NCBI GenBank assembly: GCA_963971405.1 | Contig: OZ020486.1 | Location: 20,421,419 to 20,485,418, forward strand | Source of the DNA: Psococerastis gibbosa | Taxonomy: Eukaryota; Arthropoda; Insecta; Psocodea; Psocidae | Reading direction: 5' to 3' | Length of the DNA: 64,000 nt | Shown: positions 1 through 11,165 of the stretch, one piece after another | Numbering within the stretch: the first letter of the stretch is position 1 | How the letters are laid out: the number at the start of each line of letters is the position of its first letter | Made by a program: the position numbers and the translations under genes | The notes under the pieces: generated by a model | Database searches by the model: none | What the model saw: the letters and a program-made list of their open reading frames with translations, nothing else | What the model was told of the DNA's origin: nothing

Positions 1-3000
1 CAAAAGCGAATCTATGGTTTCCAGCAGAGTTTATTAAACGTGCACATCGTTTTTCTGATTGCTGATCTGTAAGCTCTGAATAATAAACTTTTTAAAAAAT
101 AATTAAATTTTTATGTAGGTTATGCTGCAAAATATACGTATAATAGGTCTGAAACGTATAGGCCTACACTTTATTTTAATATCTGTCTTCAATGGGCGAT
201 TAAATAACGATTTATAATAATTTTACAGAAATACGTATTATGTAGGTCTATACCTAATGTGTTGAGTCATATATTTTGGCTGCAAATTGCTGTATTCTTA
301 GTGCACACAGAGCCCAACGTTTCAGAAATGGTTTTCACTTCAATGGTTTTCATAATTATTTTGAATTCTTTTCAGTTGGTTGTCGTCATTGCGTTAACAT
401 CGCAACGAAAGAAATAGATGCATCACACATACAGCTGAAAACTTGTGGAAATGTCTAAAGAAGATCATGGAATCCTCAGGAATCATCCAGGAGGAAAAAG
501 TAATTGCGGCGGTGAGCAACACTGTCGCTAACGTCGTTGCAGCTATTAATCTAGGTCTTGGTGTAAAGAAGGCCATAAGTCAGTAGCGCCTAATTTCATA
601 AATCAGGGCTACTTATGTTAAAGCAAGTGTAAACGTGAGCGACCAGCTGAGAAAAACTGCAAAAAAAGACTGTAGCTGACGGGAAATGTAGAAAAGCATT
701 ATTTGGGACGTAAAAATGTAGTATTTTCCATGCTGGTACGTTATTTTGAGTTGAAAGATATCATCAACGCTATAATTTTAATAATAGAACATTAGAACCC
801 GGATGTTCTTCCATTATGGATTATCTCGTATTACACTTATTTTTAACAATGAATGACAGCAAGTTTTACAAAGTTACCAAGGAGACTATTATGTTTATTC
901 GTATTACACTACATACACTACCTATGCTTGCCTTTATTTTTTCTGTCAGTTTTAGGTATAGTATTGTAGACTAAAGGTGTAGAAGGCTTCCATACACCCT
1001 AATATCATAATATCATGAGGGATTTCTAAATTTTGGAGCTGTAATTTAATTAATGAAAATTACTGGAGCATAAAATTTAACACATAGTAAAATTCATGGA
1101 AAAGTCGCACGCTGAAAATTAAAAATGCTTGAAATAGCCCTCTATAACAATATCAGGGTAAATCGTTAGTCATTTGTGTTGTAAACTAATTAAAGAAACG
1201 CATTTATCCGAGAAAAGCATTAGCATATATCTACGGAAGGAGGGCCGGCTGAATGAAAAACAAAGACAAATTCGAAACTAGACAAAATTTTAATGGACCT
1301 GAAGAATCCAGGCTAATGGATCGTCGCTGATTTCCAAATTGTTCCAGCTGCAGTTGGCATCTTCTGTGGCACCACGTTGACTTCGAAAATGTATATCTCA
1401 GTAGCAAAAAGTTGGATTTGGATTAGTGCATTATTATTCATTTTATGAAGATGTTTTAATATTGTAAGTTGATATTAAGCTTGCACAGTGTCTCCTTTTT
1501 CTTTCCTAAAACAAAGAAGACAATGAAGTAAGCTACACCTTTAGTTAGATAATAGTAAGAGTAATGCGGTACTGTTAAGCCAGCACATTAAATATTTTTC
1601 AGGTATGCGCTTTCCGCTCATTGAAAGACATTAAAATGATTAAAGTGACCTAGCCTAATTAATATAAAACTAGGGAGTAATGATATTATTGCCAAGTAAA
1701 TTATTAAGCTATTGATTGGCCTATGTACAAAAATTGAAACGAGGTGGCATGTTCGTATTGTGAGCATGGGAATCCAGTGTCAATCTGAGTGCTAAAATAC
1801 CTGTTCTTCCCGCTTTAATTTTGAAAAAGACGTGGTTCTAGCTGTCACGTGGCCCCTCCACATTCTTCCCGCTTTAATTTAAAAAAGCTACTGCCACGTC
1901 TTTTTAATAAAAACAATGAAATACAACCCCCCTCAATTGAAGAAATTCATACAAATCTTGTCAAAGTAACCTGCATAATATCTTAATTTAAGCTCTGCCA
2001 ACAAAAACAATCTATTTAAGTAGTACACAGTATGCAAAACTATATTAGAACTTACCTTTCTTGATTTTTCTTCTGCCTTGTTGACCGACGCGGTTGTTAA
2101 CCTATATTTGAGGTTATCTACTTATCTATCGTGTCAACAGATTGAAGTTTGAACAGATCCGCGCTAATATTGTTGGTCTTTTAAAACAGTGAAAATTAAT
2201 ACAACTAAAGTATGCTTATTAAGCAGGCCAAAAAATAGCACATTTATTGTAAATAGCAATAGACGGATGTCATATACAATGTTTTTACCATAGGATATCA
2301 AATTGGTGCTGAATTTTTTTGTATGAGACCTTGGAAGTTTACCCTTTTTCAATGTTCGACAGACTTACTGGTCTTACTAATTCAGAAGATGTTATACCCA
2401 CTTGATTCCACAACTGAACTCATTTAAAACTTTTTTAACGAGTCTTTTGGCACGAATAGTTACACTAGGTGCATATTCGTATCCAATTGTATAGTAAATT
2501 CAGTTAGGTTACGTAGGTAGCCTAGTCATGATAGAATTAAAGGCCTAGGTTGCATAACTGAATTTTGGGAGGCTATAATAGGTATTGTTCTTTTACTTAT
2601 ATTATTATTAGCTAGACCATGATCCAACTTTATAGTAGGCCTGGTGTCGATCGCCTAGCTATAATTACCTCACTAATCACTTATAGGTGCATACTGCCTT
2701 TTCCAGCTAGGAAAAAATGCAGCTGCTTAGGGGAGTATCAAGTATCTCTATCAAAGGGGCCCAAGAAGCTAGCTAAAGCCTAAATACTAAAAGCAGGAAA
2801 CCCATTTATGAGGGTTTTAGTCTAAACTTTAATAAGTTGAAACCCATTGAAATACTATATATATATTGTAATTACGTAAACAAGTAGGTATGTTTAAAAA
2901 ATTGCGATCACGTATCGAAAATATTTGCTTTACTGAGTATAGCCTACGTCCTAACGTCCCGCAGGAAATTGGCAGCCCGAAATTTAATACGGTCCTAATT

Positions 3001-3043
3001 TTTTATTTAATTAACTCTCAAGTTATTAAAAATTATGTTCATT
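1..3043. other. Intergenic stretch without a recognisable gene
   Basis: AT-rich DNA with only short, unconvincing reading frames. A block of 18 bases (TTCTTCCCGCTTTAATTT) occurs twice, near 1803 and 1865. Between and beside these copies, AAAAAGACGTGG near 1825 and CCACGTCTTTTT near 1895 form a small inverted repeat. A 39-residue ATG frame at 467-586 stays open back to about 398, but I recognise no family in it. I see no other structured feature. Confidence 0.5.
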
Positions 3044-3882
3044 GCTTTCCAATTTATACGTAGGCTAGTATAAGGTAAGCTTTGTGACGGCCGAAATTTT
3101 CGATTCCGAGATTTCAACAATTTTACACGTTTTAAGGTGCCAGGAACCCAAAAAAGTGTTTTTTACGAAATGTCTGTCTGTGCGTCGATTTCCGGGCAAA
3201 CTACCCGGTCGATTTTGATGAAATTCGGCATGTAGGTTCACAAAAATTATTAAACCTCGGGACAGTTTTTTTTATTTGGGGCTAACTCAATTTGGGGGGG
3301 TTTTATTCTCAAAAAACTCCAAAAAAAACTCTAAAAAAAATTATCTCCCAAAAACGGCTCCAACGATTTCTATTAAATTCACATGTATTGTAGTTGCTAT
3401 TAATATTGATAAAATGCGGGGGGTCGCTTGCCCCTTGATAGTTTGCTTCTGGGGGTAAAAAAAAAACTAAATTTTAATGAAAAATGACTAAAAAATAATT
3501 TTTCTGCGAAACCTTTCTATCGATGATTTCTACCTTCAGGTATGTTTTAGGTGTTGAGTAAAGAAATCGGACAGGTTGTTTTCCCAGAAAAGTATTTGGT
3601 TTTGTACAAAAAAATTTTAAAAAAAAAAAAATATAGCAAATTCACGCTCAAACGCATTGCGTGCCCTGCCAGTATTGCTCTGTGTTAATGTGTTGGTCGG
3701 ACCTATCTAGAATTTACCTCACCTCCAGTGACGTCAGGTGGACAATCCCCCCCCCCCCCCCCCCCCCGGCACATCGGAAATTTAACCATAGGAAAATTAT
3801 TTACTATGAAATTACTCATTTTCTCTATCTACAAATTTTGATAAATTGGAAAGCATTTTCGAGTAAACTCGGACCGGTTCTT
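3044..3882 (+). repeat. Family A interspersed repeat, full-length copy
   Basis: This copy begins GCTTTCCAATTTATACGTAG and ends with ATAAATTGGAAAGC followed by a short stretch to CTCGGACCGGTTCTT. The near-terminal GCTTTCCAATTTA and TAAATTGGAAAGC are inverted repeats of each other. Inside are a TCTG-type simple repeat, runs of A, and a long C run at 3747-3767. Clearly related copies lie near 24.0, 30.3, 32.9, 42.7 and 59.4 kb, with fragments elsewhere. No conserved open reading frame is shared among the copies, so I take it as a non-autonomous mobile repeat of unknown class. Confidence 0.8.
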
Positions 3883-4544
3883 TAAGTTGCAGAAGACTAC
3901 TTCATTGGTACCTACTGTAGCTTTTTCATAAAAATTATTGAGGGCTAAAATTTCTCATAAAATAGATAACATGAAAAAAATACAAACAAAAAATTAATAA
4001 TACCCTATTATCGTATATTATGCTTAAAGTAGTCTTCTACAATTACTTAAATGAACTAATATTTTAATAACTTGCTTAGTTATCCCATTACATTTATATA
4101 ATGAAAATAGAGGTTATTATTAAATTAAATAAAAGATAAGTAGGCCTATTAAATTTTGGACTGTTAATTTCCCACGGGTCGTACACTCTTTTTGTACTCT
4201 TTTGTAGAATTTGTACATAGCATTATTTACTTTCGCGTATAATTAATGGCGGTCTTAAAAATTATGGATTGTGATATTTTCCCGGACTTGCTTAGCAATG
4301 AGTAGAAAAAAGCCTGGAAATGTTTTCAGGCAGTAGGCCTAGTACATTATTTTATTGGAAACCATAGAGCTGAAAATTATGAATGATAACTGACATGATT
4401 ACGAGTTTTTCCATCAACGGATGAAAATATTAAAAATCATCATAATCATATAAGATAAATTATCTCTACGTCCACTTCTTATATATATATTTTCATTTAT
4501 TGGAACTTTTCCATTTTTTACATATAAAAGCAAATTAAGAACAA
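3883..4544. other. Gene-free AT-rich spacer
   Basis: I see no gene, RNA or defined repeat here. Confidence 0.4.
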
Positions 4545-4668
4545 TGTGCACGGGTTATACATACCTAATTTTATTGCTTTTATACCCAGAAATAAGAAAA
4601 GAAACAAAATTCTTTTCTTATTTCTGGGTATAAAAGCAATAAAATTAGGTATGTATAACCCGTGCACA
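4545..4668. repeat. Perfect palindrome, 59-bp arms with 6-nt loop
   Basis: Bases 4545-4603 are the exact reverse complement of 4610-4668, separated by the loop ACAAAA at 4604-4609. The arms start TGTGCACGGGTTATAC and run to AATAAGAAAAGAA. Pairing stops at the next base on both sides. Because it is a palindrome, both strands encode nearly the same short peptide, so the small frames over it are not genes. It could be a tiny foldback transposon, a fresh inverted duplication, or a source of long double-stranded RNA. Zero mismatches over 59 pairs implies recent origin, gene conversion or constraint. Confidence 0.95.
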
Positions 4669-5296
4669 AAATTGCGATTGATGGTTTCTTCGTACAATTG
4701 CAAAATTTATGAACTGTGTGTTTCTACATTCCAGACTTAGTTATTTAATTTTAAATATATAACAATGATGGTCTGAATTTTAACAAGTGCCAGTCCTTTT
4801 CAGCACATACAACTTTTCTCGCAGCTTCTCCTGAATAAACTGAAGGGCAGGATGGCGTAATGGGTCCTCCTGATTCTACAGATCCTTCTCAAATATCACC
4901 AACATTGAGACATCCTGAAAATTATAATAATACATAAATATAGAGCAATAATAACCATTGTACGCATGTATAGTAAACGTAGTAAGGACAAATTTCATGG
5001 TATGACGTCCAGTCACTAATTGGCGAGACAATATGACACATAACATAAAGCCAAATCCAATGCAAATTATGCCTTCTGGACCGGCTCGGGGTTTCAAATT
5101 CAGATGCTATGCTTGTCCAGTTAAAGAGTTTGCTATCTCCCTTTTTCCGAAACGTTGCAGGGTTCTTATAGATATCGACAGGGAGAGTGGGGAACCTGGT
5201 GGCCGTTGGTACTCACTTATGGCATATAGGCTACCTGCGGGCATACTATGGCAATTTTATAAAGTCTTAACATGCGATTAAAAATGTGAAGTTCAC
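4669..5296. other. Gene-free spacer
   Basis: No supported coding or RNA feature. The 82-codon frame at 5033-5281 has no recognisable domain. Confidence 0.4.
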
Positions 5297-5321
5297 CAAA
5301 ATTAGAGGATATAAAAAAACT

Positions 5322-5395
5322 GGGCTTGACGGGATTCGAACACATGATCTACGCCTAACCAGGGAGTCGTCTTAACTGCACAAGAACGTAAGACC
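5322..5395 (-). repeat. Truncated tRNA-like SINE head
   Basis: The reverse complement of the block at 5651-5723, with T-arm box GTTCGAATCC intact but the D-arm and acceptor region partly deleted. Confidence 0.6.
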
Positions 5396-5650
5396 GCACA
5401 AGAACAGTAACTGATGTATACCTTCAAGTTATAACCTCGTATTGACATGATTCGTAATGTTATCCAGGTTAACACAAAGTTAAATTAAGACCAGTGTTAT
5501 ATAAACCATATAATACTTCAATATAATATGTAAAGCATTGCCTTTATAGCATTAAGGAAGCTCACAGACTAGTTCGGTAGCTGTGCTAACCTGACTGACA
5601 ATACGAATCATGTCAATTCGAGCATATAAGTACATCAACTGTTCTTGTCG

Positions 5651-5723
5651 GGGCTTCTGGTCCAGCGGTTAAGACGACGCTCCGGCTAGGCGTAGATCAT
5701 GGGCTCGAATCCCGTCAAGCTCA
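5651..5723 (+). tRNA. tRNA-like sequence (SINE head or tRNA pseudogene)
   Basis: A 73-nt block folds as a near-cloverleaf. GGGCTT pairs with AAGCTC in the acceptor stem with one wobble and a mismatched seventh pair. The D stem is GTC with GAC around CAGCGGTTAA. The anticodon stem ACGCT pairs with GGCGT around the 7-nt loop CCGGCTA. The T arm is ATGGG, CTCGAAT, CCCGT. Internal promoter boxes are TGGTCCAGCGG (A) and GCTCGAATCC (B). Position 33 is C rather than the near-universal T and the first T-loop base is C, so a working tRNA is unlikely; a formal GGC (Ala) anticodon should not be trusted. It is best read as a SINE head. Confidence 0.6.
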
Positions 5724-5748
5724 GTTTTTCTATATCCTCTAATTTCGT

Positions 5749-6131
5749 GGGGGTTATCTCTTCAACCAAAGTTAATTTAATGTTAGTGTTATATACACCA
5801 TTTAATACAACAATATAATGTGAATTTACCATTCTTGATAAGATTGGGTAAGTTGCCCACTCATGATGTTAAGACACATTCTAGGTCAGGTTACATTTGT
5901 TTCTGCGTAAAACACAAAATAATTATTAAACTAACTTACGAAAATCAGGTACGATTGAAGGAGCTTCTCCTTATTCCATTTAACCTGACGTCACAGTAAT
6001 GAACTACTATGTTGCTAATTTGAAGCGTTTAATTCAATGCTGAATAGGTTAGCAGGTATTAGTTTCGGACTCTCCCCTTGCGAATAGTGGCGAGTAGAAT
6101 CTAATGCGTGGTCGGTTGCTAGAACTTTTAA

Positions 6132-6166
<35 letters not shown>

Positions 6167-8016
6167 CAATTCAAATCATGTAAGGCTGAATAAAAGGTGA
6201 TCTACAAGCCAAGAGAGAGAGAAATACTATATAACCAGCATAGATGAATTTGTCAAACTATTGGGCCTTCAAATTAATGTTTTCGTGGAAACAACATATC
6301 TATTGTCTCGATTCTATTTTTTTTCGCAATAAAAAGATAAGCTAAACTAAAATCAAATTCGTTAGCATTACATTGCTACTCCTGAATCTCATATTTAGCT
6401 TCCAAAATTGAGTTGTGGGTAGGAACTGGTGGTTATGTGATTCAGGAAGTATTGCTAATACAAAAGTAGCAATTCAAAATATTTTCCATTTGAATAGGTC
6501 CACGTCATGCCGAATTTTAAATCATAAAAAATTATGACTGTGTCATGCCGATGCCTCACTCCACTAAAGTTATTTGACTGGGTTTTTAGTTGTTAGCATT
6601 CGCATCTCAGCCTAATTCATGTAAAGACTACATGATGCAGACATAGAAAATGGTTCAGCTCAGTTAAACGTTCTTATCAGGCCGTCGTGGCGAGTTGACC
6701 CACTTTTACTATTTATAGGGTTCGTCAAAAAAACAATATTATCTGCCTACCGCCCTTCATTAAGAACTTAAGTACTCTGGTATTAGCGGTGAATCAGTGA
6801 AGTGTCAATATATAATAGGTATTATAGTTTGTAGTTGGAATGTTCCAGTTTATCTCAAAACTTTTTCTCATTATAACTTACAGTATATGAAAAAATGGCC
6901 GGCAGCTCCCTCATGTACGCATTGCTGAATGCTCTGTCATGTTTAATGAGTTATGTATCCCAGTTCCCTGAACTCATCCATGCTGTGGAGTGGACATTCC
7001 TTCATCCTCCTCGTGACAACGGGCTTGAATCCTGAATTTTTTTTTAATAGCAAGACTGCTGGGAACACCACAATCCTGACAGCCTTCTTCTGCAATAGAA
7101 GAAAATTAACCACCCTTGGAGAATGACCCCATAGAAGTAAGTCGTAATTAATGTGTCTATGGAAAGGAGCATGATATGCCATTAGCAGATACTTTTGACA
7201 TTTTTATTTCAAAAATGCTATGAGTAAGCAGTCCAATTTAACTTGAGTCCACTATTAAGCCCAACAGCTTCACACAATCACTCTCCGCGTTCGGGGCTCT
7301 AATCTGGAGGGAACAGCAAGTCTTTTAACCTTTAATGAAACCAAGACGAATTGACATTAACAGGACCTTCTTTTGCTTCCCTATGTATACGTAGTATAAG
7401 GAATGCTTATTAACGGTCGAAATTTTTGATTTCACTTGATTTTAATGTATGGAAGTCGCAGATACCCATGTTCTGCAAGAGAGCTATTAATATAGCTACG
7501 TCCATTGGCATAATACTGTCAGTGAACCTAAGCCTATTCAATTGGTAAGCTTCCTGGTTCAATTTCAATTCTTGAACCCATAATGGATTGAAATAAATGA
7601 TCCCAACACAGTAACCATTAGTGGTCCCTAACAGCACTACAGACAAATGTTACAAGCTAGAAGCTACATATTATTGGAAGTTAATTTAGGCAACTCACAT
7701 GATTGTAACTTGCTATGTTGCATATTGCTATATTTCCATTCAAATCCATTTCTTTAATCAATTCAGATTAGTGCGTATATATTTCAATATAGGTCTATTA
7801 ATAATTAATTTAATTAATAATAATGGTAGTAAAGCCAATGTGATTGTGGTAGATTCAAGATTGCTAAAATCCAGAACAATATTATTATTTGGAATCAGGA
7901 ATACGTCTCTTACTCTAAAGCCACGACTAGAGATCCCAAAACACGATTATTTACTACGCTAATGCTATTTCAAAGGTTTCAAAGTTTTCAAAGTTTTCAA
8001 AATGTTATAAAACGCC
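5749..8016. other. Gene-free region with scattered repeats
   Basis: This holds a diverged direct copy of the SINE tail (5752-5822), an AT dinucleotide run (6135-6165) and a short family A end fragment (about 7388-7437, beginning TATACGTAGTATAAGG). The remainder is unassigned AT-rich sequence without a recognisable gene. Confidence 0.45.
6135..6165. repeat. AT dinucleotide microsatellite
   Basis: An uninterrupted AT run of about 31 bases. Confidence 0.95.
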
Positions 8017-8108
8017 TGTGAGAGCTACCGTGATATTGACGTGGTAGCAGACATTAAAGACAGTGTAAAAATGTCTGCTACCACGTCATTATCACGGTAG
8101 CTTTCACA
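8017..8108. repeat. Hairpin 1 of an adjacent pair (38-bp arms)
   Basis: Arm 8017-8054 pairs with 8071-8108 with only two mismatches and a 16-nt loop. The inner part (GACGTGGTAGCAGACATT) is shared with the foldback elements at 41271-41416 and 58120-58252, so it belongs to the same repeat group. Confidence 0.9.
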
Positions 8109-8125
8109 AACGAGGTCGATGGAAA

Positions 8126-8199
8126 GGGGGGTATTCCACATACGTACAACGTCAATGAAAATTATGAAATTGACGTTGTACGTATGTGGAATACCCCCC
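8126..8199. repeat. Hairpin 2 of an adjacent pair (perfect 31-bp arms)
   Basis: Arm 8126-8156 is an exact reverse complement of 8169-8199 around a 12-nt loop. The arm starts GGGGGGTATTCCACATACGT. It resembles the outer part of the foldback elements at 41.3 and 58.1 kb. Its position only 17 bases after hairpin 1 suggests the two are parts of one rearranged element. Confidence 0.92.
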
Positions 8200-9330
8200 A
8201 AACTAACTGGAAACGCCGCCTCACAGCTGTTGCCACTTGCCTGTCTTGAATAACAGCAAAATTTGCTACAGCCAACCAGATAAGTGACGTCAGAACTCAG
8301 AAGGGCACATATTTTGCTAATATCAATACTGTTAATTCATGACATGATGGCCGCTTAGTGAAGTAGGATTTAGGTGAGGACAATTTATTTTATTGTTGCC
8401 TTTATATGATTGTATACTATGTTTTAGTTTCCAATGCTATTTAATTCTTAAACCGAAAGTAATCAAATAGTTTTTAAAGTAAATTGATTGCTAATAATTC
8501 TAATATAGTTCATATATTCCGCCACTAAAAGTCTTGCTGAACTTACTTGAATGCGGCATCTATCACCTAGCCCTAGCGCATCTTATTGATTTTATTAGTC
8601 AGTAGTCTACTTGGCGTATTTCACGTTGTAATTAATGATACATGAACCACTTTTTATTGAAATGTATGTGCGCAAAACTTAACCGGGCGTAATTGTGATA
8701 CAAATTTGCAAGGCCACGGGCATGCATCAGTCCAGCACTCATGATTTTTTTTAAATGTTTAGGCTGACTAGAATAGTAGTAATTACGGGTTACCCACTTT
8801 GCTATATTTTATACATAGTATTCTATATAGCCTATCTCATACACATCCCTTTCCACGCAACCAACGCTCACCTCAAGGAGCTTCCCTGAGCAATGAGCAT
8901 CCGCTAGAATCGCTGGAACTTTCCCGTACATCTTAATATCAATATATTTTTTTCTCTGCAACTTGGCAACAACAACACAAAACTGCACGGGTTTCTCCAC
9001 TAGACAATGGACACGCCCCGAACACCCGTCAACGTCACAAAACTTTCGGAAGCGCGTAGAAATTAACTTTTCTTTGCGCCATTATAATTTTCTCGTGGAA
9101 CTTTAGTGTGTAACGGCCCTTTAGGCTGAACATTCTCTCTCAGTCTCTCACAAATCAAAAGGTAAAGGTTCAGTTTAGCTACCCCTAACAAAATCGTAAA
9201 ATTGTATTACCTGTCGATTCCTTTGTTCAAAATATGTCCTTTTGTGAAAAAATCAAAAGTCGGTCAAGAATAGTTTATTAGTTCATGATATCAAAAGTGT
9301 ACTTTTGTAATAAAGTAAAAAGTAAATTCG
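8200..9330. other. Gene-free spacer
   Basis: An open frame on the - strand (9000 to 8809) has no ATG at its start and no family I recognise. Its sequence CTTGAG then GTGAGC could be read as a splice donor near 8874, so an unrecognised exon cannot be excluded. Confidence 0.35.
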
Positions 9331-9567
9331 TGTCGGGGTGGTACTACCCGTGGTACAGGAGTTTTCAGGTTGCATCAACAGCCTCCTGTTTAACCTATCG
9401 ACAGTCAGGGAAGACTGCCGGGACCGCCGGCTTTACATGCCCTCCGAAGCATGGTAGTCAGAAGATAAATAATTGTACCACTAGAAAATTTTGGCATTCG
9501 GGTGGGACTCGAACCAGTCACCTTCTGGATGATAGTCCGAGTCGTTACCTCTACGCCATTCTGACTT
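9331..9567 (-). repeat. tRNA-headed SINE
   Basis: Read on the - strand, the head (about 9565 down to 9493) carries an A box TGGCGTAGAGGTAACG and a B box GGTTCGAGTCC, as in a tRNA-derived pol III promoter. It is followed by a body containing GGGCATGTAAAGCCGGCGG. A diverged second copy lies at about 32165-32310. The shared body block suggests a conserved SINE central domain; its family name cannot be settled from sequence memory alone. Confidence 0.75.
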
Positions 9568-11165
9568 TTGTAATATTGAAAGTTGCAGTGCGGTGATATT
9601 TTTGTTTAGAAATGGATGGTAAATGTCCCAAACGAATGCAAATGTATTTTGAATTATTCTTGAATAGGCATAATCTTCCCATGAGTAATTTTCCTTCCAT
9701 GCTACCACTATTTGTGGTTTTTTGAATAAATAATGAAGGTGCATTTCTCAATGAAACCAAAATAGTATAGAAATCCGGTCATGGTGGCAAATTCTGATGA
9801 TTTGATTGGTCAGGCAAAACCCATTGGCTACCTGATAGAGCTCAAAAAATTACAGATGACAACAAAGTAAATACTACAATTGTTTATTATTCATCCACTG
9901 GCTCTATGCATACGCAGCCGGGGTAGCTAAACTGAGTATTCCGGTATTCAAAATACAAAAATCTACAAGCATTTGGAGTCACTTATCTAGCAGCAGGAAT
10001 TAATCTCTAATATATTTTTTAGGCATTAAGGCCTATTACAGAAGGTGTTTCATGGTATGGGGTTCTCACTGGTTCTATATCCCGTTCAATTATTTAATGC
10101 CCATAGGAAAACATTGTGGACGCCGTCTATCCCACCTTGGTGGGTCATGGGCAAAGGTTGATTGATTGATTGACTTATAGAGGCTAAGGGAAATAATATC
10201 CTTCGTTATAATTCCGTAACACAATCTGCATTCAACGGTGGCATATTAGGTCATTATTCACTGTCATTTACATAAAAAGCATGCGTTTGGCACCGTCAAA
10301 AAAGAAATAGAACAGAATACTATACTGAAACTAGTTAGACATCTTGAACTCATGTACGGTATAAGAACATATCCCCTTTTCTGAAATCATATTCATATTA
10401 ATTATTATTGGAATCTTTTAAGGAACTTGGTGTCTTTAACTTAATGAAGAGTCTATGTCCCATTTGCTGAGTCCAATAAGGGTTTACTTGAGGGTAGGAC
10501 CATGAGCCAGTGGGACTAATAGACAATAATGTTAATGAGAACATCCAATTCTACTATCGAGTCATACATCATCGAACGTTCCACTTCGTACATCCTCTTG
10601 TAACTGTTCCTTAAAAAATGTCCAATTTGATATCCCTTTGAATGGAATTATATTTGGATAGACCATCTTCGAATAAAATGCTCTTTCTTAAAAACTCCGA
10701 CCTTTGTAGTACCAACACACCATCACCAACGTTTCTAGTAGAATAAGTATGAGCTTCACCAAATGTAATTATTTTTGAACGAAGGTACTCTTGAAGTAAC
10801 CCACTCATGACTTTAAAAATGAAATGAAGTAGCCTAGATTTTGAGCAAAGAATGAGCTTATATTTTGCATTTTCATAGTGTACCAAATATTTATACTAAG
10901 CTAACAGTAAGTTGACGCGAATCCACCAATCAGGTAGCAGCAGCTTGCTCCTAATCGGCCTATATATAATATAATAGTTCTTTGTAATTAAGTACTACAT
11001 GTACGTTTGCTTTCGAACCAAATGAAATTCAAGACATGGTCAATGACCCCCCTAAAAGGCAAACTGAATTATTTTGTTGAGGCATTGTACCTGTGTACTC
11101 TAGAATATAATACAAAGATTTATTTTTAACTTGTTTCATTTTATTTTTAGACTAGATTGCTTACT
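9568..11165. other. Region upstream of the TTC14-like gene
   Basis: No coding sequence is recognised. A pyrimidine-rich acceptor (TTATTTTTAG, ending 11150) lies 15 bases before the start codon, so an unseen 5' untranslated exon probably lies upstream. I could not identify a promoter with confidence. Confidence 0.4.

Larger units (their letters stand above)
5297..5748. repeat. Inverted pair of tRNA-derived SINE-like units
   Basis: The left arm (about 5297-5456) and right arm (about 5596-5748) are imperfect reverse complements. Each arm carries a tRNA-like block pointing away from the centre: left on the - strand, right on the + strand. Shared outer sequence is TTAGAGGATATA, and shared inner sequence includes TGACATGATTCGTA. 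The left unit has lost about 15 bases in its A-box region. A body sequence (near 5467-5533) is also echoed as a direct copy just outside the right arm (5752-5822). This suggests two SINE insertions in opposite orientation, or a foldback element that captured a tRNA. Confidence 0.75.

Noticed and set aside
398-586. Small open frame ending KVIAAVSNTVANVVAAINLG then VKKAISQ
   Set aside because: About 60 codons, no recognised family, and no convincing splice acceptor in the right frame; possible last exon of an upstream gene but not supported.
4518-4740. Frames on both strands reading LYIPNFIAFIPRNKK
   Set aside because: Product of the perfect palindrome, which gives the same peptide on both strands.
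8809-9000. - strand frame starting VEKPVQFCVVVAKL
   Set aside because: Starts at GTG, not ATG, and has no family match by eye; a possible donor near 8874 is not enough to call a gene.
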